A stretch of DNA of 64,000 nt, from positions 1 to 64,000 of the forward strand of contig JACPID010000003.1 of the NCBI GenBank assembly GCA_016188265.1, read 5' to 3'. The position numbers and the translations under genes were made by a program. The stretch's first letter is position 1; the number at the start of each line of letters is the position of its first letter. Shown piece by piece: positions 14,132 through 23,740 of this stretch. Under the pieces are notes generated by a model. The model saw only the letters and a program-made list of their open reading frames with translations, ran no database searches and was not told the DNA's origin. The DNA is from Candidatus Woesearchaeota archaeon. GTDB taxonomy: Archaea > Nanobdellota > Nanobdellia > Woesearchaeales > ARS49.

Positions 14132-14321
14132 ACGACTGACCTACTGGTACAACAACATAATCGCGACCTGTTTGTTCTCTTAATTCTTGAAGTTGACGTT
14201 CAAGTACTGATATGCTATCTAACTTAAAAGGAGTAAATAAACTGCTATCTAATTCTATTCCCTGTTCAATTATCCGGGCGTGTTGTGCCCTACACATTTC
14301 TGGTGCGGTTTTTGTCATCAT
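14118..14321 (-). CDS. ORF fragment, 5' half of a G7-interrupted frame
   Basis: 67 residues: MTKTAPEMCRAQHARIIEQG, LDSISVLERQLQELREQT, then VVVPVGQSYGGA and stop just after the G7 run. The sequence reads as a helical, charged soluble protein. Read with a frameshift in the homopolymer it continues into the ORF at 13913-14131. No family is recognised. Confidence 0.4.
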   Translation of the reverse strand: MMTKTAPEMCRAQHARIIEQGIELDSSLFTPFKLDSISVLERQLQELREQTGRDYVVVPVGQSYGGA

Positions 14322-14355
14322 GTCTTTATACGTGTTCTAACTATTTAAATGTTAT

Positions 14356-14673
14356 CTAGCGTAATCTTTCCCAGTCAATCTTATTGATCCAATCCGCCAA
14401 TACATTATTGACAGCAGTATATTCCACTGTATTCGGCACCCTTGCATTATCTAAGTATGCTCGGAATGTAGGATATTTGAGACCAGTCTCTGGATCTACG
14501 ATATCTCCATCCCATTTTCTATCAATAAGTAAATTTACATCTGCACCAAAGCCTTTGAGAGAAACTCTCTTCACTCGTTGATATCCGGGCAAACGTACTT
14601 GTTCATCGCTGTCTACACTAACAAAAGGAACTTCCCACGCATCGATTATTCTGTGTTTTCTATTATTTTTTGT
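14356..14673 (-). pseudogene. 5'-truncated ORF of foreign composition
   Basis: The track gives 78 residues from a TTG at 14592, yet the frame stays open to 14673 and reads convincing protein upstream of that start (IIDAWEVPFVSVDSDEQVRL). No ATG is available, so the true N-terminus seems to be lost at the A+T-rich junction near 14660. The rest includes KGFGADVNLLIDRKWDGDIV and NNVLADWINKIDWERLR. It is richer in G+C than flanking DNA. The function is unknown; it is most likely a gene fragment left by transfer. Confidence 0.45.
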
Positions 14674-14815
14674 TTACTGAAAAAATAAAAGAAATTCAGA
14701 AATTAAAGAAAATAACAAAATAAAATCAAGAAATACAAAATATTTTCTAAGTTGTAGCGCAGGTTTACAAAAAAATAATACTAACTATTTTGAAAAACAT
14801 AATTAAGCTTTCTAA

Positions 14816-15997
14816 ATGTTCTGGACAAGCTTAGGAGCATTAAGTGCAGGAATCTTAACAGGAATAATTGCTGGATTAATACCTGGATTGCATACTAACA
14901 TTCTTGTTCCTATTTTTATAGGATTATTTTATTCTGCACAAAATGAATTATTATTTTTATTTTTCCTATCATTAGGCATTGCTCAAACAATAACAGATGC
15001 AATACCATCAGTATTTTTAGGAGCGCCAGATCCTGATCTAGTTATAGGAGTATTACCAAGCCACGAACTTTACCTAAGGGGCATGGGTTATGAAGCTATA
15101 AGATTACTTACAATAGGATCTTTTTTTGCGCTTTTATTAAGCATTATATTATCGCCTTTGCTTTTTTTTATTTTAGAAAGTTTATTCACACTTGTTAAGC
15201 CAGTTCTTGTATGGATTCTGATTTTACTTGTATTTTTTATTTTATTTAAAGAATACTCTATCTGGAAATTAATTATTTTTGCCCTGACTGGAATTTTAGG
15301 AGTTATTGTTTTAAATTCAAATATTGAACAGCCATTAATTCCATTGCTTAGCGGATTATTTGGAGCCAGCGGATTAATAATATCATTAAAGCAAAAACAA
15401 ACAAGCGCTTCTCAATTTATAACACAATTTTTTAAGTTTAATAAAAAAGAGTATTTCCTAAGTATAGCTGGAAGTGTTTGCTCAGCATCTGTTATGAATT
15501 TATTTCCAGGACTTGGACCAAGCCAAGCAACTTCACTTATGCAGCCTTTATTTGCAAAAAAACACCCTTACATAACTCTATTATTTGTAGGCGGGGTAAA
15601 TACTGCAGACTTTGTAATATCCCTTGTAATGTTTTACATATTGGGAAAAACAAGAAATGGAACATTAGCATTACTAAAAACAATACATCCTGTTATTTCA
15701 ATTAAAGAATATATTTTTGCATGTTTGGTGTTATTAATCAGCGGAAGCATTACTGTGATGATAACATTAGCAATTGCAAGAATATGGATAAAAACATACA
15801 AAAAGATCCCTCAAAAAACTATAACAATAACAGTTCTGCTGTTTACAATATTATTAACACTATTTTTCTCAGGCTATCAAGGGCTTATTGTATTAATAAT
15901 TGCTACATTAATAGGAATTATTGCTCCACTTACAAATACTCCTAGAAGCATTTCAATGGGAGTGTTATTAGTACCTACAATAATGCATTATTTGTGA
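14816..15997 (+). CDS. TctA-superfamily integral membrane protein (archaeal type)
   Basis: 393 residues with about 10 transmembrane helices. GIIAGLIPGLHTNILVPIF and SVFLGAPDPDLVIGVLPSHE, then YLRGMGYEAIRLL, are the signature loops of the archaeal branch of the TctA permease family. A second LFPGLGPSQATSLMQPL in the C-terminal half mirrors the first, showing the internal two-fold repeat. Bacterial TctA moves tricarboxylates with TctB/TctC partners; these partners are absent, so substrate and mechanism are open. It follows the foreign scar. Confidence 0.82.
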   Translation: MFWTSLGALSAGILTGIIAGLIPGLHTNILVPIFIGLFYSAQNELLFLFFLSLGIAQTITDAIPSVFLGAPDPDLVIGVLPSHELYLRGMGYEAIRLLTIGSFFALLLSIILSPLLFFILESLFTLVKPVLVWILILLVFFILFKEYSIWKLIIFALTGILGVIVLNSNIEQPLIPLLSGLFGASGLIISLKQKQTSASQFITQFFKFNKKEYFLSIAGSVCSASVMNLFPGLGPSQATSLMQPLFAKKHPYITLLFVGGVNTADFVISLVMFYILGKTRNGTLALLKTIHPVISIKEYIFACLVLLISGSITVMITLAIARIWIKTYKKIPQKTITITVLLFTILLTLFFSGYQGLIVLIIATLIGIIAPLTNTPRSISMGVLLVPTIMHYL

Positions 15998-16033
15998 GAA
16001 AGTTTTAAAAAGCCCCCATTATTCTCTAAAAAC

Positions 16034-16294
16034 ATGGCAGTTATTAGTCATTTCAGGGGCAGTTTCCGCAGAAAAAAAGGAAACCATATGGTAATTCATG
16101 TTGAAAGTATTAGTTCTCGTGAAAAAGCTTCAGTTTTAGTTGGAAAAACAGTTGTGTGGACAACACCTGGAAAAAACAAAAAACAGATAAAAGGAAAAAT
16201 AGCATCTGCTCATGGCAATAAAGGAGCTGTTCGCGTTATATTTGAAAAAGGAATGCCAGGACAATCTTTAGGAACTGAAGTTAAAATAGAATAA
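16034..16294 (+). CDS. rpl35ae: Large-subunit ribosomal protein eL33 (L35Ae)
   Basis: 86 residues. The family signature is clear: GKTVVWTTPGKNKKQIKGKI, then ASAHGNKGAVRVIFEKGMPG, QSLGTEVKI. eL33 is an archaeal/eukaryotic protein of the 50S subunit. The basic N-terminus RGSFRRKKGNH fits rRNA contact. It is a single gene between a membrane protein and a convergent membrane gene only 2 bp away. Confidence 0.93.
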   Translation: MAVISHFRGSFRRKKGNHMVIHVESISSREKASVLVGKTVVWTTPGKNKKQIKGKIASAHGNKGAVRVIFEKGMPGQSLGTEVKIE

Positions 16295-16296
16295 AA

Positions 16297-16740
16297 TTAT
16301 CTTCTCATCCATTCAGGAGCTAAATTCTTAATCACATTATCCCAAAGTAATGGGGCTGTAACAATTAAACCACTTATAAAAAAACTGTGAAACCATGTTT
16401 CTTTTAAACCAACAGCGCCGCCACCACCTCTAATTGCAGCGCTTACACCATGGATTTTTATCAGTGCAATAAAACCTATAGCTGCGCGAAGAACCCATTC
16501 ATTATTAATATAAGCAATTTTTTCAAGATCAGGAATAACAGAATAAAGCCAGCCTGTATTCATTGTACAAAATACTGCAATAATGGCAAATACAATTGCG
16601 TGAATCATGTGGCCAAAACGATGAGTTGGAACAGAAACATCACGATGAAGAAGAATAGCTTCATAAATACCAATTGCTAAACCCATAACCAGTGAAGGCA
16701 TAATCAATAATGGTTGAACTTCAACAGCCAATAATATCAC
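16297..16740 (-). CDS. Four-helix membrane protein, unknown function
   Basis: 147 residues as listed from GTG. AAGAGGTGATATTATTG on the coding strand places a Shine-Dalgarno so that a TTG at 16731 is an alternative start. Four hydrophobic segments are separated by short loops. ALIKIHGVSAAIRGGGGAVG, then LKETWFHSFF, is a distinctive glycine-rich loop, and HRFGHMIHAIVFA carries histidines in a membrane helix. No family is recognised. Confidence 0.6.
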   Translation of the reverse strand: MILLAVEVQPLLIMPSLVMGLAIGIYEAILLHRDVSVPTHRFGHMIHAIVFAIIAVFCTMNTGWLYSVIPDLEKIAYINNEWVLRAAIGFIALIKIHGVSAAIRGGGGAVGLKETWFHSFFISGLIVTAPLLWDNVIKNLAPEWMRR

Positions 16741-16841
16741 CTCTTAATATTGGTTATAAATAAAAGAAGTATATAAATTTAGCTAGAAATATTTAAATAA
16801 ACTAACATAACAATTAATTCTGAAAAAAAGGCATTATAAAA

Positions 16842-18863
16842 ATGGTAAATCTAGAATATTTTAATTTAATTCAAATTTATGAACAAATTTCATGGTTATG
16901 GGATGTTTTTATTCTGGGATTTTTATTAAGCGAGCTTTTTAGTGTGAGCAATGAAAAAATACACTTATCACGAAATAATAGAATGCCCTATATTCTTGGT
17001 TTTTTTATATCAACAGGAACAGTATACTGGCTGCAAAAACAAGGATTAACATTATTTTCATTAATTCCACAAATATTAATCCCACTCATACTCTTAGGCG
17101 GTGTTTTACTTTGGCATAGTCTTCATTCACGCTTTGGGCAAAAAAACAAGTACATACCTATAATTCTTGCAGTTTTCACAACAATTTTTCTTTTAGGGCT
17201 TCTTGCCCCATTACTAGATTTTTTTCCAATATTAGAACCATTAATTTCATTAATATTTTTTATAGCTCATATTGCTTTGTTAGTGCTTGTTTTCTGGGCT
17301 GTTGGATCTTTAGTTCATGCTTTATGGACTGGAGGCAGATCAAAACATGTACAACAGCATTATGAAAACGATTTATCAACTCTTGAAAAAAGGCTTTCAG
17401 AAGGATTTGAACAAACAAAAGAGTATATTTCTCAACAATTAGAACCAATCAAACTAGCAATTAAAGATTTGCATAATATTGTTAACAGCATACTTGATTT
17501 TGTAAAAGGAATTGTTGATCAATTAAAAAATGTAGAAGAACACCAAAACAATATTTTAGAACACCTGCAGACTGTTGCTAAAGATGTTAATAAAACTGGA
17601 GAATTATCACTAAGTCTTGCATCAGATGTTGGTGCAATGAGAACAAATTATGATGAACTAAGTTCATGGCTGAAAGATCATACAGGTTTAGTGATTGAAA
17701 AACTCGATAGTTTTCAAGAAAACATCCAGGAAATTAATACAAGATCAAAACAACTTCATGAAGAACAAATAGAATTATTATCTGAATTCAAGGGTTTAGA
17801 TAAAAAATTAGCAAAAAAAGAAGAACAATTAACTGATTTTATTCAAAATGCATCAACAAAAGCACATCTAGATACATTAAAAGAAGATATTAAATCACAT
17901 TTTGAAACATTAAATGCAAATATTGATGCATTAAAAACAGCAGAAAAAGAAACACAAACAAAAATCGAAGTATTGCAAAAAAGAAATATCAGCGTACGCA
18001 AAGATATGATTAAACGTGTTGTTGAAGAAACAATGCAAAAAATGAAAACAGCAAGCGAATCATTAGAACATGTTCAAAGAAGCGGAGGACAGGAAAAAGA
18101 ACAGGCATTGATTGTTATTAGACAAGCACAAGGCAGTATTTTAAATCTTCAGCAAGGAATTACTAGTTTAGGAAGTACACTTCAAGAAGTTGGAACTGAT
18201 CTTCAAACAACATACAGAACTAATGAAGATGTCAACCATGGTTTAAATAGCATGGCAAAAATAATGGAAGAAATTAAGATTTTGTTAGAAAAAATCAATA
18301 AAAAAACAGATCAGTACTACCAAGATTATAAAAAAGCAGATGAAATAGAAAAAGCAACAAGTGCAGAAGCAAGCAAAGCAGTTAAAAATGTTTTGCAGGA
18401 TCTTAAGATTGAAAAAGAGCTTTTAACATCAGTTACTCCAGCGCACAAAATAATTGCAAGTTTATACAATAATTTAAACAAAAGCAAAAATCAAAAAGAA
18501 GAAACATTAAAAGCAATTGATGACTTAAAATCATTAGTAAAACACATACAACCTGAAAGAACTTTAACACTTCCTGTAATTAAAAATCCAAATGATAAAA
18601 AAATATTATCTAAAAATAAAAAAGCAGATTTAGTGATTAATAGTATTGAAGCATACAAAGCAGAAAAAACAGAATATTTTAAACAATTAACAAATAAAAT
18701 AAATGAGGTTATTGCAGGATTAGAAGCTTTCTTAAAGCAAAGCCCTGTAAAGTGGAAGCAAGAAGTAATGCCTTACATTAGCCCATACATGCAAACATTT
18801 TATCAAATTAATAAATTTCAAGAAAATGTCCAAGATTTAATCAATATGCTTAGAGCCCTCTAA
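16842..18863 (+). CDS. Membrane protein with long cytoplasmic coiled coil
   Basis: 673 residues. Four or five transmembrane helices lie in the first 165 residues (LGFFISTGTVYWLQKQG, FLLGLLAPLLDFFPILEPLI). About 500 residues of near-continuous coiled coil follow (LKDLHNIVNSILDFVKGIV, NTRSKQLHEEQIELLSEF). The shape recalls chemoreceptor signalling rods or SMC-like tethers, but no conserved hairpin tip, HAMP or catalytic motif is seen. It may be a scaffold at the membrane. It precedes gatC by 33 bp and may share its transcript. The function is unknown. Confidence 0.65.
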   Translation: MVNLEYFNLIQIYEQISWLWDVFILGFLLSELFSVSNEKIHLSRNNRMPYILGFFISTGTVYWLQKQGLTLFSLIPQILIPLILLGGVLLWHSLHSRFGQKNKYIPIILAVFTTIFLLGLLAPLLDFFPILEPLISLIFFIAHIALLVLVFWAVGSLVHALWTGGRSKHVQQHYENDLSTLEKRLSEGFEQTKEYISQQLEPIKLAIKDLHNIVNSILDFVKGIVDQLKNVEEHQNNILEHLQTVAKDVNKTGELSLSLASDVGAMRTNYDELSSWLKDHTGLVIEKLDSFQENIQEINTRSKQLHEEQIELLSEFKGLDKKLAKKEEQLTDFIQNASTKAHLDTLKEDIKSHFETLNANIDALKTAEKETQTKIEVLQKRNISVRKDMIKRVVEETMQKMKTASESLEHVQRSGGQEKEQALIVIRQAQGSILNLQQGITSLGSTLQEVGTDLQTTYRTNEDVNHGLNSMAKIMEEIKILLEKINKKTDQYYQDYKKADEIEKATSAEASKAVKNVLQDLKIEKELLTSVTPAHKIIASLYNNLNKSKNQKEETLKAIDDLKSLVKHIQPERTLTLPVIKNPNDKKILSKNKKADLVINSIEAYKAEKTEYFKQLTNKINEVIAGLEAFLKQSPVKWKQEVMPYISPYMQTFYQINKFQENVQDLINMLRAL

Positions 18864-18896
18864 AACTTTTTAAACTAATTCTATTTAAGCTATAGC

Positions 18897-19181
18897 ATGA
18901 CTGATAAAGAAACACTTTTAAGAGTGGCAAAAAATGCAAGAATAAACCTAACAGAAGAAGAACAAAAAGAATTACTGCCACAACTTCAGGAAATTTTGGA
19001 ATTATTTACAAAACTAAAAGAAGCAGATACAAAAGATGTAAAACCAAGCTTCCACCCAGTTGAATTAAAAAATAAAACAAGAGAAGATAAGCCTAAAAAG
19101 TGTTTAGGCCAAGAAGAAGCATTAGCAAATGTAAAACATGAAAAAGACGGATTTATCAAAGGGCCGAGAATTATAAAATGA
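18897..19181 (+). CDS. gatC: Aspartyl/glutamyl-tRNA amidotransferase subunit C
   Basis: 94 residues, the usual size. LLRVAKNARINLTEEEQKEL, then LPQLQEILELFTKLKE, and the belt segment around VKPSFHPV match GatC, which wraps around GatA and tethers GatB. It overlaps gatA by 4 bp (ATGA), so translation is coupled. It forms an operon gatC-gatA-gatB-aspS with overlapping ends throughout, which is good evidence that the complex and the synthetase work together. Confidence 0.92.
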   Translation: MTDKETLLRVAKNARINLTEEEQKELLPQLQEILELFTKLKEADTKDVKPSFHPVELKNKTREDKPKKCLGQEEALANVKHEKDGFIKGPRIIK

Positions 19182-20572
19182 TATCACAACTAGTTTCTAA
19201 TGTAAAAAAAGAAATAATAGACCCTGTTGAAAACACGTATAAAATAATTGAGAAAGCAAAAAAAATAAACAAAGAATACAATTACATAACAACTTTCTCA
19301 GAAGAAAAAGCAATAGAACAAGCAAAACAAGTAAAAAAAAACAAAAAAGGATTGCTGGCTGGATTGCCAATAACAGTTAAAGATTGTATTTGTGTTAAAG
19401 GAATTGAAACAAGCGCAGGCTCAAAAATTCTCAAGGGATACAAACCTGTTTTTAATGCAACAGCAATTAATAATCTTGAAAAACAAGAAGCAATAATTAT
19501 TGGAAAAACTGTTCAAGATGAATTTGGCTTTGGCAGTTTTAATATTAATACAGGATTAGGCTATAACATACCTAAAAATCCAGTAAATAAAGAACATGTT
19601 ACAGGAGGCTCGAGCGGAGGAAGTGCTGGAATTACCAAGCTATTAGATAATCATGCAAGCATTGCAGAAAGCACTGGAGGAAGCATTGAAACTCCTGCTT
19701 CATTTTGTGGAGTTATAGGCTTTTGCCCAACATACAGCAGAGTAAGCAGGTATGGACTAATATCATATGCAAATTCTCTTGACAAAATCGGACCAATAAC
19801 TAAAAGCATCAGCGACACTGCTCTTTTAATGAATGTTATCTCAGGACATGATGAAAATGACTGCACAACATCAAATGAAAAAGTAAGCAACTATACTAAA
19901 GCTCTTGGAAAATCTGTAAAAGGATTACGCATCGGAGTTATGAAAATACCAGAGCTTGACAAAGATATTGATAAAGCGCAATGGAGCGCTATTAAAGAGC
20001 TTGAAGAAAAAGGAGCAAGTTATGAAAAAATTGAGCTTCCAATAACAGAAAAGTATGGAGTTCCAGCATATTACATAATTGCAATGAGCGAAGCATCAAC
20101 AAATCTTGCATGCCTTTCAGGAATGCGATATGGCGTACAAGAAAATCCAGCAATGCACTTTGATGAATATTTTTCAATGATTCGCTCAAGTAATTTTGGC
20201 AAAGAAGCAAAAAGAAGAATTATCCTAGGAACATTTGCGAGAATGGCAGGATACAGAGAAGCATATTATTTGAAAGCAACAAAAATACGCACACTTATTA
20301 TTCAAGAGTACAAAAAACTTTTCAAAAAATATGACATCATTGTATCGCCAACAGTTCCGTTTGTTGCGCCTAAATTAAAAGATGTAGAAAAATTAAGCCC
20401 AGTAAAACAATATTTAGCTGACACGCTTACAGTAGGCCCAAATTTAGCAGGAATTCCTCATATGAGTTTTCCATTTAGAGAAAAAAAAGGGCTTCCAATA
20501 GGAATACAATTTATGAGCGATCATTTTAAAGAAGAAAAGCTAATAACAGTTGGCAGTGAATTAGAAAAATGA
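19178..20572 (+). CDS. gatA: Aspartyl/glutamyl-tRNA amidotransferase subunit A
   Basis: 464 residues. The amidase catalytic triad is intact: Lys in PITVKDCICVKG, the cis-Ser loop GGSSGGSAG, and the nucleophile in AESTGGSIETPA. GatA releases ammonia from glutamine and channels it to GatB. In archaea GatCAB normally makes Asn-tRNA(Asn), because GatDE makes Gln-tRNA(Gln); both enzymes are present in this window. Starts and stops overlap neighbours by 4 bp each. Confidence 0.95.
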   Translation: MISQLVSNVKKEIIDPVENTYKIIEKAKKINKEYNYITTFSEEKAIEQAKQVKKNKKGLLAGLPITVKDCICVKGIETSAGSKILKGYKPVFNATAINNLEKQEAIIIGKTVQDEFGFGSFNINTGLGYNIPKNPVNKEHVTGGSSGGSAGITKLLDNHASIAESTGGSIETPASFCGVIGFCPTYSRVSRYGLISYANSLDKIGPITKSISDTALLMNVISGHDENDCTTSNEKVSNYTKALGKSVKGLRIGVMKIPELDKDIDKAQWSAIKELEEKGASYEKIELPITEKYGVPAYYIIAMSEASTNLACLSGMRYGVQENPAMHFDEYFSMIRSSNFGKEAKRRIILGTFARMAGYREAYYLKATKIRTLIIQEYKKLFKKYDIIVSPTVPFVAPKLKDVEKLSPVKQYLADTLTVGPNLAGIPHMSFPFREKKGLPIGIQFMSDHFKEEKLITVGSELEK

Positions 20573-21981
20573 GCTTAAAAATAGGCTTAGAAATACATGC
20601 AAGTTTGTTAACAAAAACAAAACTATTTTGTTCTTGCCAAGCTTATGGAGCAAAAGAACCAAATACGCAAACTTGTCCAGTGTGCCTGGGGCATCCTGGA
20701 AGCAAGCCTGTATTAAATAAAAAAGCGCTTGATTATGCGCTTAAGCTATGTCTAGCACTCCATTGTGAAATATCTCAAGAAGCAATATTTTCAAGAAAAT
20801 CATATTTTTATCCAGATCTTGCAAAAAATTATCAAATCACGCAATATGAAATTCCCTTGGGAAAAAATGGAAATATACAAGTAAGTAAAAATAAAATAAA
20901 AATAAGAAGAGTACATTTAGAAGAAGATCCAGGAGCCTTAGTTCATGTTGGAGGTAAAAGCAAAGCAAGCATATCTCTTGTAGATTATAACAGGTCAGGA
21001 CTGCCTTTATGTGAAATAGTAACAGAGCCGGTAATAACAAGTGCTTCTGAAGCAAGAGAAGTTGTAAAACAATTAACATCAATTCTAGAATATCTTGAAA
21101 TATTTGACATAAAAATATGCGAATTAAAAGCAGATGTTAATTGCAGCATTGAACAAAGCGGGTATACGCGTGTTGAAATAAAAAACATCACAGGCTTTAA
21201 AGAAATAGAACAAGCTGTAATATATGAGATAAAAAGACAGGAGAATCTAGTGAAAAAAGGCGGAAGAATTATTCAGGAAACCAGAGGATGGGACTCAGAA
21301 AAAAAAGAAACATATACTTTACGTACAAAAGAAACAGAAGAAGACTACGGATACATAACTGACACTGATCTTGTGCCTCAAGAAATTACCAAAGAAACAA
21401 TTGAAACTTTAAGAAGAGAACTGCCTGAATTGCCGCAACAAAAAGCAGAAAAATATGCTAAAAAATACAGCATAGATAAAATTGATGCAGAAATAATTGC
21501 GCAAGACAAACATGTAGCAGAATTATTTGAAAAAATAATTAAAAAAATTGATCCAAAATTAACAGCAAAATGGTTTAGGCATGAACTTTTACGCGTAATA
21601 AACTTAACAGAAAAAACAATCCATGAACTAAACTTAAAAGAAGAGCACATTCTTGAAATATTGAGTTTAATAAAAGAAGAAACAATAACAGAAAAAACTG
21701 CAAAAGAAATTGTTGAAAATTTGGTTAAAAAACCATTCTCTCCTAAACAATACATAAAAGAAAAAGGCCTGGAAATGAAAAAAAATATTTATGAACTTGA
21801 AAATTTATGCAAAGAAGCAGTTAAAGAAAATCAAAATGCAGTAAAAGATTATTTAGCCGGAGAAGAAAAATCAATAAACTTTATAATCGGCAAAGTTATG
21901 GGTAAAACTAAAGGAACAGCAAAACCGCAAGAATTGAAGGAAATAATTAAAAATATAATCCATGATGAGAACACACAATAA
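20569..21981 (+). CDS. gatB: Aspartyl/glutamyl-tRNA amidotransferase subunit B
   Basis: 470 residues. LKIGLEIHASLLTKTKLFC, CSCQAYGAKEPNTQTCPVCL (zinc-type Cys set), GHPGSKPVLNKKALDYAL and LEEDPGALVHVGG are hallmark GatB motifs. The C-terminal helical/YqeY-like domain that recognises tRNA is complete (KDYLAGEEKSINFIIGKVMG). GatB activates the mischarged amino acid with ATP and adds the ammonia made by GatA. Its end overlaps aspS by 20 bp. Confidence 0.95.
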   Translation: MSLKIGLEIHASLLTKTKLFCSCQAYGAKEPNTQTCPVCLGHPGSKPVLNKKALDYALKLCLALHCEISQEAIFSRKSYFYPDLAKNYQITQYEIPLGKNGNIQVSKNKIKIRRVHLEEDPGALVHVGGKSKASISLVDYNRSGLPLCEIVTEPVITSASEAREVVKQLTSILEYLEIFDIKICELKADVNCSIEQSGYTRVEIKNITGFKEIEQAVIYEIKRQENLVKKGGRIIQETRGWDSEKKETYTLRTKETEEDYGYITDTDLVPQEITKETIETLRRELPELPQQKAEKYAKKYSIDKIDAEIIAQDKHVAELFEKIIKKIDPKLTAKWFRHELLRVINLTEKTIHELNLKEEHILEILSLIKEETITEKTAKEIVENLVKKPFSPKQYIKEKGLEMKKNIYELENLCKEAVKENQNAVKDYLAGEEKSINFIIGKVMGKTKGTAKPQELKEIIKNIIHDENTQ

Positions 21982-23725
21982 CGGAGCATTAAGAAAAAAA
22001 GACATTAAAAAAGCAGTAACGCTCTGCGGATGGATTCATTCTATCAGAGACCATGGAGGAGTTATTTTTATAGATTTAAGAGATAGGTATGGATTTACTC
22101 AAGTAGTTTTTAATCCTGAACATAATAAAAAAATTCATGAAGAATCAATAAAACTAAAAAGAGAAGATGTTATTCAAGTAACAGGAACAGTTGTTCTCAG
22201 AAGCAAAGATACAATTAATCTAAACATGCCTACTGGAGAAGTTGAAGTTGTTGTTAATCAATTAAATGTTCTTGCAAAAAGTAAAACTCCGCCTATTGAA
22301 ATTGACGAGTTCAAGCCAGCAGGCGAAGAAGCAAGACTAAAGTACAGATATCTTGATCTTAGAAAAACAAGCATGAAGGAAAAAATTGAGTTCAGGCATA
22401 AAATTGCGCAATCAGTGCGTGAATACCTAAATAAACAGGATTTTTTAGAAATAGAAACACCATTTTTAATAAAGTCAACACCAGAAGGAGCAAGAGACTA
22501 TATAGTTCCATCACGCATCCATGCTGGAAAATTTTACGCACTTCCACAATCACCACAAATTTACAAACAACTACTTATGATGTCTGGTTTAGACAAGTAC
22601 TACCAACTGGCAAGATGCATGAGAGATGAAGACCTGCGAGCAGATAGGCAGCCAGAGTTTACACAAATTGATCTGGAAATGAGTTTTGTAACAGAAGAAG
22701 ACATTTATTCCATAATAGAAGAATTAATCAAACACGTATTTAAAACAGTTGGGAAAAAAACCAGCACTCCTTTTCAAAGAATCTCGTATACAGATTCAAT
22801 CAACAAATACGGCGTAGACAAGCCTGATATAAGATACGGACTTGAATTTATTGATGTAACTGATGCTGTAAAATATTCTGATTTTCAAGTTTTCAAAGAT
22901 GTTATTAAAAAAAACGGAATAATAAAATGCATAAATCCTAACAAAGACTTTGGAAGAAAAGAACTTGACTTGTACATAGAATATGCACAAAATATTGGAG
23001 CAAAAGGCATGGCTTGGATGAAAGTAACAAAAAAAGGACTGGAATCAAACATTGTAAAATACTTCACCAAAGAAATTCAAGATAAAATACTTAAAACAAC
23101 CAAAGCAAAAACAAACAGCACATTAATGTTTATTGCAGGACATCAAAAAAGAGTGCATCATGTATTAGCTGAATTAAGAAAAAAAATCAGCGAAGACCTA
23201 AAATTATACAATCCTGAAGAATTTGCATTTTGCTGGATTAATAATTTTCCTTTATTTGAAAAAAATGAAGAAACAGGAAAACTTGAACCAGCACACCACA
23301 TGTTCTGCAAACCAAAAGAAGGACATGAAAAACTGCTCAAAAACAATCCTGAAAAAGTAATCTGTACACAATATGATCTAGTTTTAAATGGCATTGAATT
23401 AGGTTCTGGAAGTTTACGCATTAATGAGCCTAAATTACAAGAGCAAGTAATGGATGCTATTGGAATGAATGAAAAAGAAAAACAACAATTCTCATTTTTT
23501 TTAGAAGCATTATCATACGGAGCTCCGCCACACGGAGGAATAGCCTTAGGATTTGACAGACTTGTTGCATTGCTCATAGGACTTCACGACATTAGGGAAG
23601 TTATTGCATTTCCAAAAAATAAAGCAGCAGAATCACTTGTTGACGGAGCACCAACATTTATTGATGAACAATTACTAAAGGATGCGCACATAAAGAACCA
23701 AGAGCGCCAACTAGATATGAATTAA
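21962..23725 (+). CDS. aspS: Aspartyl-tRNA synthetase, bacterial type, apparently non-discriminating
   Basis: 587 residues, the bacterial length, with the GAD insertion between class II motifs; archaeal AspRS is about 430. The insertion is followed by FCWINNFPLFEKNEETGK and HGGIALGFDRLVALL. In the anticodon-binding domain SIRDHGGVIFIDLRDR has His at residue 31, where discriminating E. coli AspRS has Leu30 and non-discriminating bacterial enzymes have His. With gatCAB directly upstream this suggests it charges both tRNA(Asp) and tRNA(Asn). The last residues (KNQERQLDMN) come from a 50-bp copy of asnS sequence. Probably acquired from bacteria. Confidence 0.93.
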   Translation: MMRTHNNGALRKKDIKKAVTLCGWIHSIRDHGGVIFIDLRDRYGFTQVVFNPEHNKKIHEESIKLKREDVIQVTGTVVLRSKDTINLNMPTGEVEVVVNQLNVLAKSKTPPIEIDEFKPAGEEARLKYRYLDLRKTSMKEKIEFRHKIAQSVREYLNKQDFLEIETPFLIKSTPEGARDYIVPSRIHAGKFYALPQSPQIYKQLLMMSGLDKYYQLARCMRDEDLRADRQPEFTQIDLEMSFVTEEDIYSIIEELIKHVFKTVGKKTSTPFQRISYTDSINKYGVDKPDIRYGLEFIDVTDAVKYSDFQVFKDVIKKNGIIKCINPNKDFGRKELDLYIEYAQNIGAKGMAWMKVTKKGLESNIVKYFTKEIQDKILKTTKAKTNSTLMFIAGHQKRVHHVLAELRKKISEDLKLYNPEEFAFCWINNFPLFEKNEETGKLEPAHHMFCKPKEGHEKLLKNNPEKVICTQYDLVLNGIELGSGSLRINEPKLQEQVMDAIGMNEKEKQQFSFFLEALSYGAPPHGGIALGFDRLVALLIGLHDIREVIAFPKNKAAESLVDGAPTFIDEQLLKDAHIKNQERQLDMN

Positions 23726-23740
23726 AAGCCAAAGAATTAA
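23691..23740 (+). repeat. 50-bp duplicate of asnS internal sequence (copy at aspS 3' end)
   Basis: This segment is identical at 49 of 50 bases to 24687-24736 inside asnS, in the same orientation but another reading frame. It supplies the last codons and stop of aspS and touches the stop of the RelE-like gene. The direct repeats bracket the toxin-antitoxin pair, repeat B copy 2 and the asnS start. Confidence 0.93.

Noticed and set aside
14384-14581. 65-residue plus ORF
   Set aside because: It is the shadow of the better-looking minus-strand fragment at 14356-14673.
22796-23577. Minus ORFs within aspS
   Set aside because: Shadows of a well-conserved synthetase domain.
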